Source: an uncultured Eubacteriales bacterium (GTDB lineage: Bacteria; Bacillota; Clostridia; Oscillospirales; Acutalibacteraceae). Taken from it: a stretch of DNA of 61,426 bases. The notes beneath the pieces are model-generated. The model was not told the DNA's origin and did not search any database. It saw only the letters and a list, made by a program, of their open reading frames with translations. Shown here piece by piece: positions 32,877 through 40,800 of this stretch (within the stretch, counting starts at the first letter, position 1; the number at the start of each line of letters is the position of its first letter). The translations under genes and the position numbers were made by a program. Where the stretch lies: assembly GCA_934647945.1 (NCBI GenBank), contig CAKUFK010000016.1:1-61426 (forward strand), read 5' to 3'.

Positions 32877-34166
32877 ATGCTGGACATGAAATTGGTACGC
32901 AGTCACCCGGAACTGGTGAAGGCGGGGATCCGGAAACGGGAGATGGATCTCGATGATGTTGTGGATGAGATCCTCGACATCGATGCCCGCCGCCGCCAGC
33001 TGGCAGGACAGGTGGAAGGGATGAAGGCCGAGCAGAATGCCGCCTCCAAAAAAATTCCCCAAATCAAAAAAGAGGGGGGCGATGTGGCGGCACTGATGGC
33101 GCAGATGAAGGAGCTGTCAGCCCGGATCAAAGAAGGGGATGGGGCTCTGGTCGAGCTGGAAGACAAGCAGAAGGCCCTCCTGCTCTCTCTGCCGAATCTG
33201 CCCGACGAGGACCTTGCCGCGGGCGGCAAGGAGCAGAACCGGATGCTCCGGACCTTCGGGGAACAGCCACGGTTCGATTTCCCGGCGAAAAATCACGTCG
33301 AGCTTTGCGAGAGCCTGGGCCTGATCGATTATGAGCGGGGTGCCAAGCTGTCGGGAAGCGGCAGCTGGGTTTACCGGGGCTGGGGTGCCCGCCTGGAATG
33401 GGCGATCCTCAATTTCTTTATTCAGGAGCACATCGCCGACGGATATGAGTTCATCCTGCCCCCGCACATGCTGGGATACGACTGTGGTTACGTGGCCGGC
33501 CAGTTCCCCAAATTTATGGATGAGGTCTACTGGATCGAAAACCCGACCAGCAGCGATAAAAAATTCATGCTGCCTACCGCTGAGACGGCGCTGGTCAACC
33601 TCCACCGGGGCGAAATTTTAGATCCTGCGGAGCTGCCCCGCAAATACATCGCCTATACTCCCTGCTACCGTCGGGAGGCGGGCAGCTACCGTGCGGAGGA
33701 ACGCGGCATGATCCGGGGCCACCAGTTCAACAAGGTGGAAATGGTGCAGTACACCACCGAAGAGGGCTCCGATGCGGCATTTGAGGAGCTGGTCGGCAAG
33801 GCTGAACGGCTGGTGCAGGAGCTGGGCCTCCACTACCGGCTGAGCAAGCTGGCCGCCGGCGACTGCTCCTTCTCGATGGCCCGTACCTATGACATTGAGG
33901 TCTGGATCCCCAGCATGGGGATCTACAAAGAGGTCAGTTCGGCCTCTAACGCCCGGGCCTATCAGGCCAGGCGGGGGGCGATCCGCTACCGTGGGGAGGA
34001 CGGCAAGCCCCGTTTCGTCCATACCCTCAACGCCTCGGGCCTGGCCACCAGCCGGGTGATTCCGGCCTTGGTGGAGCAGCTCCAGAACGCGGACGGATCG
34101 GTCACGGTGCCGGAGGTGCTCCGACCCTTCCTTGGAACCGATCGCCTCAACCCAGTGAAGGGATGA
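32877..34166 (+). CDS. serS: Seryl-tRNA synthetase
   Basis: A 429-residue class II aminoacyl-tRNA synthetase. The N-terminal coiled-coil arm (residues ~30-100, AGQVEGMKAEQNAASKKI...) binds the long variable arm of tRNA-Ser. Motif 2 (YTPCYRREAGSYRAEERGMIRGHQF) and motif 3 (NASGLATSRVIPALVEQLQ) are complete, as is TAETALVNLH. Located after spo0J as in many Firmicutes. Length is normal for bacterial SerRS. Confidence 0.97.
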   Translation: MLDMKLVRSHPELVKAGIRKREMDLDDVVDEILDIDARRRQLAGQVEGMKAEQNAASKKIPQIKKEGGDVAALMAQMKELSARIKEGDGALVELEDKQKALLLSLPNLPDEDLAAGGKEQNRMLRTFGEQPRFDFPAKNHVELCESLGLIDYERGAKLSGSGSWVYRGWGARLEWAILNFFIQEHIADGYEFILPPHMLGYDCGYVAGQFPKFMDEVYWIENPTSSDKKFMLPTAETALVNLHRGEILDPAELPRKYIAYTPCYRREAGSYRAEERGMIRGHQFNKVEMVQYTTEEGSDAAFEELVGKAERLVQELGLHYRLSKLAAGDCSFSMARTYDIEVWIPSMGIYKEVSSASNARAYQARRGAIRYRGEDGKPRFVHTLNASGLATSRVIPALVEQLQNADGSVTVPEVLRPFLGTDRLNPVKG

Positions 34167-34210
34167 GACTCGGGAGCAATTGACCAACAGTAGGGGCCCT
34201 GGCGGCCGGA

Positions 34211-34249
34211 AAACCGGGTCTGGGCATTGCCTGGACCCGGTTTGTTTCA
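34211..34249 (+). terminator. Terminator after serS sharing bases with parS-like site 3
   Basis: AAACCGGGTC (34211-34220) pairs with GACCCGGTTT (34234-34243), with inner pairing in the loop. The following T-rich tail (TTTGTTT) is the first half of the parS-like site at 34243-34258. Confidence 0.8.
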
Positions 34250-34258
34250 TGTGAAACA
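34243..34258. promoter_or_regulatory. parS-like site 3
   Basis: TGTTTCATGTGAAACA, identical to site 1 and one central base from canonical parS, between serS and the next gene. Confidence 0.85.
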
Positions 34259-34276
34259 TCCGAAGGAGAGACAGAG

Positions 34277-35917
34277 ATGAGAGACGTGCTGGCCACACTG
34301 GTATGCCTGCTCGTTCCGGCGTTGGTGCTGATCCCGCCGCTAAGGAGGGGAGAGGGCGGTTTGCCCGGCCGTCTTGCATCGTTTCGGTACGAATGGGCGG
34401 TGTACGCGGTGTTGGTGGTGGGGTTTGTCGCGAGGCTCGTGGCGCTCGGAGAGTATCCGGCGGGCTTCAACCAGGACGAGGCGTCGGCGGCATACGATGC
34501 TTACAGCATCCTAAAAACCGGATATGACCGGAACGGGCAGTTCCTTCCGGTACACCTCATCGCCTGGGGGAGCGGGCAAAATGCACTGTACTCTTATTTG
34601 AGTATGCCGTTTCTCGCGGTTTTCGGCTTGGATGTCTGGGCGTTCCGCCTACCAATGGCATTGATCGGGTGCCTATCCCTGTTCGCGTTCTGGCGGCTGC
34701 TGTTGGCGATGACCGACCGGAAAACCGCCCTTGCCGGGTTAGCCCTGCTGGCGATCTGCCCATGGCATATTCTGAAAAGCCGCTGGGCCTTGGAGTCCAA
34801 CCTGTTTCCCGACCTGCTTTTGTTCGGGGTGCTGTTCCTGGTGATCGGCCTGCAGCACGATCGGCTGCCGCCCTTTCTGGCCGGCTGCGGCGTGCTTGGC
34901 CTGTCGTCTTATGCCTATGGGACGGCGTATCTCTTCCTGCCGGTTTTCGTGCTGCCGCTCCTGCTTTTCCTGGTTGCCAAGAAGAGGTTGTCTTTCCGAC
35001 GGGCATGCGCCGGGCTGGGGGTGCTGGCCGTGGTCGCCCTGCCCATGATGCTGTTCGTGTTGGTCAACACCTTCGGCCTCCAGGCGATCCGTCTGCCGTT
35101 TATGACCATTCCACGGCTCCCGGCCAACCGGATGACGGCCATGGCTTCGGTTTTCAGCCCCGAATTTTTGCGGGACAGTATCGGGAATTTCGCGGAAGCC
35201 TCCAAAATCGCGGTGGTGCAGACCGATGGTCTGATCTGGAACGCGATGGACGGCTTTGGGATCGTATACGGGTTTTCCCTGCCGTTCACCGTCATTGGGT
35301 TTCTCCGTTGCGTGACAGGGGAACGGGAGGAACGGCCCGCCTGGGGATCCGTCCTGAACGCCTGGTTTCTGGCGGCACTGGTGCTGGTATTTGTAGTCAA
35401 ACCGAATATCAACCGCATCAACGCCCTGTGGATTCCCTGGATTTATTATACCGCCTTGGGCGGGGCATGGGTCGCGCAGAGCCGCCGGCTTTTCCGTACG
35501 GCGGTGGCCGGGCTGTATGCCTCGGCGTTCCTGCTCTTTTCGGCGCAGTATCTCACCGAATATCAGGGGAAAATGGCGGCGGCGTTTGAAGATTTTTTCG
35601 GGGAAGCGGTTGTTTATGCTGCCGGAACCGGTGCGGAGACTGTGTATGTCACCGATAGTGTCAACGGCGCCTACGCGCTGACACTGTTCTACACCGCGGA
35701 AGACCCGGCCGTATTCCGGGAGACGGCGGTGATATCCAATCCCGGCGCGATGTTCGAGCAGGTGACCGCTTTTGGGCGGTATCGCATCGCCACGCCGGCG
35801 TCCCTGCCGATAGGGACCGCCGCGGTGGTGCGAAGCGACATCGCGGACGAGCCCCGCTATGAAACGTATGAGAAAACTGGCTTCGGGCGGTTTACCGTTC
35901 TGAGGCATATGGGGTAA
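34277..35917 (+). CDS. GT39/ArnT-like membrane glycosyltransferase
   Basis: A 546-residue multi-pass membrane protein (about 11 hydrophobic segments). The first outer loop has the acidic motif GEYPAGFNQDEASAAYDAYSIL and later YSYLSMPFLAVFGLDVWAFRLPMALIG, the usual layout of ArnT/PMT-type (GT-C) transferases that use polyprenyl-phosphate sugars. The last ~130 residues are an extracytoplasmic domain. AAGGAGAGAC precedes ATG 34277. Acceptor unknown; cell-wall polymer or protein glycosylation is a guess. Confidence 0.78.
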   Translation: MRDVLATLVCLLVPALVLIPPLRRGEGGLPGRLASFRYEWAVYAVLVVGFVARLVALGEYPAGFNQDEASAAYDAYSILKTGYDRNGQFLPVHLIAWGSGQNALYSYLSMPFLAVFGLDVWAFRLPMALIGCLSLFAFWRLLLAMTDRKTALAGLALLAICPWHILKSRWALESNLFPDLLLFGVLFLVIGLQHDRLPPFLAGCGVLGLSSYAYGTAYLFLPVFVLPLLLFLVAKKRLSFRRACAGLGVLAVVALPMMLFVLVNTFGLQAIRLPFMTIPRLPANRMTAMASVFSPEFLRDSIGNFAEASKIAVVQTDGLIWNAMDGFGIVYGFSLPFTVIGFLRCVTGEREERPAWGSVLNAWFLAALVLVFVVKPNINRINALWIPWIYYTALGGAWVAQSRRLFRTAVAGLYASAFLLFSAQYLTEYQGKMAAAFEDFFGEAVVYAAGTGAETVYVTDSVNGAYALTLFYTAEDPAVFRETAVISNPGAMFEQVTAFGRYRIATPASLPIGTAAVVRSDIADEPRYETYEKTGFGRFTVLRHMG

Positions 35918-35964
35918 TGCGAACACAGGGCTTCGAGGAAGGCGAAACAAGGAGAGTGCAATCG

Positions 35965-36744
35965 ATGGAAGACAGGATCTATCCAGTGAAACAGGACTAT
36001 ACCTGGTCCGCCCGGGTGACCTCGTTTGATGCAGGGCGGGATCGGCTGCTGCGGCCGTCCAGCTTGCTGCGTTTCCAGCAGGAGGCGGGGGAACGGCATC
36101 TGGGCGAGGCGGGGCTGACCTATCAGGAATTCTACCGCCGCGGGATGATATTCGTCCTTACCCGCTTGAATGTGGAGATTCACCGTCTGCCCGCGATGGG
36201 GGAAGAGGTTTCGCTGCTGACCTGGCATCGGGACGGCAAGGGAGCGCAGCTTTACCGCTGTTATCAGCTGCTGGACGGAAGAGGGACGGTTTTGACCGAA
36301 GGGGTTTCGGCTTTCGCGCTGGTGGAGGTGGAAAGCCACCGGCCCCTGCGCCCGACGGTGTTTGAACAGTTTGGTATTGGCTCACAGCCCGACCGGCGCA
36401 ACGGCTGCCCGGATCCGGGTCGGCTGCGGCCGCCCGAGGGGCTGACGGATGCCGGGGAGCGGCGGGTTTTCTGGTCCGATACGGATTATAACGGGCATCT
36501 GAACAATACCGTTTATGCCGACATCCTCTGCGACTTTGTACCGGACGGGATGGACGGCCGGGAGATCGCCGGCTTTTCCATCGCCTATGAAAAAGAGGCG
36601 TTGGAAGGTGAGTCCCTCTCGATCCGAACGGCGGCGCTGCCGGAGGAGAATGGATGCAGTACGGTATGGATGACCGGAGAACATGGCCGCGGCCGCTGTT
36701 TTACGGCCAATCTCCGGCTGCGCCGGACAGGGGATGCGGGATGA
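35965..36744 (+). CDS. Acyl-ACP thioesterase family protein
   Basis: A 259-residue double-hotdog protein of the acyl-ACP thioesterase type: SFDAGRDRLLRPSSLLRFQQEAGERHLGEAGL (first hotdog), RGMIFVLTRLNVEIHRLP, and WSDTDYNGHLNNTVYADILCDFVP (second hotdog) with the DxNxHLNN catalytic pattern. It would release fatty acids from acyl carrier protein. ATG 35965 is preceded by AAGGAGAG; the in-frame ATG 35917 has no site. The stop overlaps the next start (ATGA). Confidence 0.88.
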   Translation: MEDRIYPVKQDYTWSARVTSFDAGRDRLLRPSSLLRFQQEAGERHLGEAGLTYQEFYRRGMIFVLTRLNVEIHRLPAMGEEVSLLTWHRDGKGAQLYRCYQLLDGRGTVLTEGVSAFALVEVESHRPLRPTVFEQFGIGSQPDRRNGCPDPGRLRPPEGLTDAGERRVFWSDTDYNGHLNNTVYADILCDFVPDGMDGREIAGFSIAYEKEALEGESLSIRTAALPEENGCSTVWMTGEHGRGRCFTANLRLRRTGDAG

Positions 36745-37487
36745 CGGCCTTTGAGGAGGCGAAGCTGCGGGCGTTGCTCCATTTGCAAGATAGGTCCGGG
36801 ATCGGCACCCTTGGGGAACGCAGTTTGCACGCCGTTCTCAAATACTGGATCGAGCCGGATGAGCGCCGCCATGAGGTGAAGCTCCCCTGCGGTCTGGTGG
36901 CGGACATTTATGATGGGGAACGAGTCGTGGAAATCCAGACGGGGAGTCTGTACCAGCTGCGTGGGAAGCTCGACCGCCTGCTGCCCTTCACCCCCGTCAC
37001 CATCGTTGTGCCGGTTGTACGGAAGAAGACCCTGGTTTGGCTGGACCCGGAAACCGGAGAAGCAACGCCGCCCCGCCGATCGCCGCGGGTAGGAGGATTT
37101 TGGGACCGCCTCCCAGATCTGTACTGGCTGCTGCCTTATTTTTCGGATCCGGGGCTGGTGGTTCGGCTGGTTGAGCTGGATCTCGTGGAATCCCGGGCCC
37201 GGGACGGCTGGGGGCGGGACGGTAAACGGGGTTCTCACCGAGTGGAACGGGTTCCCGTCGCGGTGGGAAGGGAGCTGTGGCTGCAAGGCCCTGCCGACTG
37301 TGTCCATATGCTGCCTGACGGCCTGCCCATTCCCTTCACGACGGCGGATTTCCAGAAAGCTGGGAGGCTGTCCGCGAAAAAGGCAGGATTTGCAATAAAC
37401 TTTCTGTATAAAAATAAAGTGATAGTACGAACGGGAAAGAACGGAAGGGCTTATCTCTACGCGGCTGCCGATGGAGACGCGATATAG
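36741..37487 (+). CDS. Conserved protein with PD-(D/E)xK nuclease-like motif
   Basis: A 248-residue soluble protein. Residues ~25-75 (LHAVLKYWIEPDERRHEVKLPCGLVADIYDGERVVEIQTGSLYQLRGKLDRLLPF in pieces) show D-x9-E-x-Q followed by K, as in PD-(D/E)xK nucleases with an E-x-Q variant. The C-terminal part resembles a winged helix (FTTADFQKAGRLSAKKAGFAINFLYKNKVIVRTGKNGRAYLY). Similar proteins occur in Clostridia with no assigned role. Translationally coupled to the thioesterase by a four-base overlap, yet functional linkage is unclear. Confidence 0.6.
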   Translation: MTAFEEAKLRALLHLQDRSGIGTLGERSLHAVLKYWIEPDERRHEVKLPCGLVADIYDGERVVEIQTGSLYQLRGKLDRLLPFTPVTIVVPVVRKKTLVWLDPETGEATPPRRSPRVGGFWDRLPDLYWLLPYFSDPGLVVRLVELDLVESRARDGWGRDGKRGSHRVERVPVAVGRELWLQGPADCVHMLPDGLPIPFTTADFQKAGRLSAKKAGFAINFLYKNKVIVRTGKNGRAYLYAAADGDAI

Positions 37488-37740
37488 CGGAGAGAAATAG
37501 GCGGGAGGAGACGTGGTTTCTATACGAGGATGCTGCCGGTTATGAAACAGGAAAAAGCCAGCGCTGCCCCACCCACGAATTTCCGGATAAATTTCCAGGC
37601 CAGGACGGCGGCGCCTTTGCCCTTCCGATACGGATAATAGAATGGAAAATGTATATAATGGCGGACGGGAGGAGATGGGTTTGTCTTTTCTGACAAGCGG
37701 TACAGGGATGCCTGCCTGTGGATTTGTGGAACCGGCCCCC

Positions 37741-37769
37741 TTGACAAACCCCGTTTCGCCAGGTATAGT
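37741..37769 (+). promoter_or_regulatory. Promoter of gltB
   Basis: Perfect TTGACA (37741-37746), 17-base spacer, TATAGT (37764-37769). Start would be near 37776, giving a leader of about 95 bases. Confidence 0.88.
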
Positions 37770-37775
37770 AGATAC

Positions 37776-37850
37776 TAGGTACAAAGCCATATGAGTGGAC
37801 AATGACGTCCGCGGCCCGCCGTTTTCGGCAGGGCCGTGGGCGTTTTTTAT
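37776..37850 (+). promoter_or_regulatory. ANTAR-like antiterminator/terminator leader of gltB
   Basis: GGAC-AATGAC-GTCC (37797-37810) is a small hairpin with a six-base loop having A at position 1 and G at position 4, the rule for RNA targets of ANTAR proteins. A weaker upstream candidate loop AAAGCC (37783-37788) could be the first hairpin of the pair. The right arm of the second hairpin is part of the left arm (37806-37821) of a strong terminator (right arm 37826-37842, T6 at 37843-37848), so the two are mutually exclusive. Binding of an ANTAR regulator would permit gltB transcription. Confidence 0.7.
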
Positions 37851-37870
37851 TTGCGAAGAGAGGGATTGGC

Positions 37871-40800
37871 ATGAGACAATCGGATATGGCCCGGCATCCA
37901 GTTTCGTCTGCAGCGGAGTCGGCTGCTTCCTTGCCTAGGGCACAGGGGCTGTATGACCCGCGTTTTGAGCACGACGCCTGCGGGATCGGTATGATCGTGC
38001 AGACCGATGGGGAAAAGAGCCACGTTCTGGTCGACCAGGCGATCAACATGCTCGAACGGATGGCGCATCGAGGCGGGGTGGGCAATGAGGCCGACACCGG
38101 CGACGGTGCGGGCATCCTGCTCCAGATCCCTCATATGTTTTTGGCCAAGGCTGCGGCTTACAGCGGCTTTGAGCTGCCGGAAGCGGGCGACTACGGTGTG
38201 GCGATGCTTTTCACTTCCCCGGACGAAAAACGGGCGGACGACAGTGTCCGCCGCTTTTGCGGCCTGGCGGAGGCAGACGGCCTTACTGTATTGGGTGTGC
38301 GGCCTGTTCCGGTCAACCGCCAGGTGCCCGGCAGGACGGCTGCCGCCTTCTGCCCTGGGATCACCCAGGTGTTTCTCGCTCGGCCCAAGGGAACCGGCGA
38401 GGCGGCATTCGAACGGAAGCTTTATATCTTAGGCAAGACGGCAGCCAAGGCAATCCGCCATGCCGCTGAGGAGCGCGATCCATATTTCTATATTGCGAGC
38501 CTTTCCTCCAGAACCATCGTGTACAAGGGGATGCTGCTCCCCCGCCAGCTTCCCCGGTTTTACCTCGACCTGCTGGACCGGGACGTCACGAGCGCCGTCG
38601 CGCTGGTGCATTCCCGGTTTTCCACCAACACCTTCCCCAGCTGGGAAAGGGCGCATCCCATGCGCTACATCATCCATAACGGCGAAATCAACACCATCGG
38701 CGGAAATGCCAAATGGGTCAAAGCGCGGGAAAGCGCCATGGCGTCTCCCTTGTTCGACGAAGACCTGCGCCGGGTGTTTCCGGTGGTAGAGGCCGACGGG
38801 AGCGATTCGGCCATGCTGGATGAATACCTGGCTTTTCTCCTGCACGCCGGATACTCCCTGCCCCAGGCCTGCATGACGGCCATCCCCCAGCCGTATGAAA
38901 ATGATCCGCAGATGGATCCGGCCCTGCGGGATTTCTATGCGTATACCGACTGCCTCTCCGAGCCGTGGGACGGTCCCGCGGCCGTCGCCTTTACCGACGG
39001 GCGGCTGGCCGGCGCCATGCTGGACCGCAACGGCCTGCGTCCTGCCCGGTATACCCGTACGAAAGACGGCCTGCTCGTCCTTGCAAGCGAGACCGGCGTG
39101 TGCGACATCCCGGACGCGGATGTGGTGGAAAAGGGACGGCTGCAACCCGGCCAGATGCTGCTGGTGGATACCGGGACGGGACGGGTCATCCCGGACGCGG
39201 AAATCAAAGGCGCCGTAGCCCATGCCCATCCCTACGGCGAATGGCTGAAGAGCGGCTTGAGGACCCTGTCCGGCCTGCCGCAAGGAGTGCCGCCCTGCCC
39301 CCGCAGCCTTATCACCCGGCTGCGGGATAAGGATCCGGCCGCGATCACCCCGGCCGAACAGGTGCTTCTGCGCGGTTACGAGCAGGAACAGGGAGAGGTG
39401 GCCGAGATGCCGCTGCTCGCGAAGGAAAAGCTCTTCGGCTACACGTATGAAGATGAGGTCCTCACTCTGCGCCCCATGGCGCAGAAGGGAGAAGATCCGG
39501 TATCCTCCATGGGGACCGATACGCCCCTGGCCGTGCTCTCCCGCCGTCCCCAGCTTCTGTACAATTATTTCAAGCAGCTTTTCGCGCAGGTGACCAATCC
39601 GCCTATCGACGCCATTCGGGAGCATCTCGTGACCTCATCGACGGTCTATCTTGGCGCCGAGGGGAATCCCCTCGTACCGTCAGCGGAGAACTGCCGCCGT
39701 CTGCGGCACGACACGCCGGTGCTGCTTCCCGACGAGTTTGGACGGATTCTCTCCCTGGATGAGCCGGGCCTGCGTGCCGTGACCCTGCCGGCCCTGTTCC
39801 GGGTCGACGGGCGGGGAAGAGGACGCGACATTGAGAGCGCGATGGACACCCTGTTCCGGGCGGCCGACATCGCCATACAGGGGGGATATTCCCTCCTCGT
39901 TCTTTCCGATTTGGGAGCGACCGGCCGTCTGGCCCCGATTCCCGCCCTGCTGGCCGTATCGGGGCTGCATCAGCACCTGGTACGGCAGGGCACCCGCACC
40001 AAGGCCTCAATCGTGGTACAGACGGGGGAGGCACGGGAGACGCATCATGTCGCGGCGCTGGTGGGCTTTGGCGCCGATGCCGTCTATCCGGCATTGGCAT
40101 ATGAGGTGCTCGACCGGATGGCCGGGGAGGGGCGCCTTTCGGTTGATGCGCCGGCCGCCAGAGAGCGGTATCGGCAGGCCGTGACCGGCAGCCTGATCAA
40201 GATCATGTCGAAAATGGGCATTTCCACCGTACGCAGCTACCACGGCGCGCAGATATTCGAGGCGCTGGGCATCAGCAAGCGGGTTGTCGACCGGTATTTC
40301 ACCGGCACCGTGACCCGCATCGGCGGCCTAACCCTCCGTGAGATCGAGGAAGAGGCCAAGGAACGCCATACGGCGGCCTTTTCATCCGCGGCGGATGAAC
40401 CGCTGGATCCGGGCGGCGACTACAAATGGCGGCGGGATGGGGAGTACCACCTTTTCAATCCGGAGAACATCTATTATCTCCAGCAGGCCTGCCGCACGGG
40501 GGATTACGGCCTGTTCCAGCGCTTTTCGGCCTGCATCAACAATCGGTCGGAACAGATCAAGAACCTGCGCGGCCTGTTGCGTATCGCTGAGCGCGACAAG
40601 CCTCTTCCGCTCGACACTGTCGAGCCAGTCGAGTCCATCGTCCGCCGGTTCAAGACCGGGGCCATGAGTTACGGGTCCATCAGCAAGGAGGCCCATGAGT
40701 GCATGGCCATCGCCATGAACCGCCTGGGTGGCAAGAGCAACACCGGTGAGGGCGGCGAGCCGGAGGAACGGTTCATCCCCGATGAAAACGGCGATTCCCG

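Larger units (their letters stand above)
37488..37870 (+). promoter_or_regulatory. Upstream region of gltB
   Basis: No gene I can support. It holds a TATAAT box at 37654-37659, a possible 39-codon frame at 37675 with a ribosome site too close to be convincing, the main gltB promoter at 37741-37769 and the attenuator leader. Confidence 0.6.

Noticed and set aside
33279..33292. ATTTCCCGGCGAAA as a possible Noc-binding site in serS
   Set aside because: Only 11 of 14 bases match the known Noc consensus and it falls inside a coding region with ordinary codons.
37675..37794. A 39-codon leader peptide upstream of gltB
   Set aside because: The ribosome site is only two bases from the ATG, the frame crosses the main gltB promoter, and no regulatory codon run is visible.
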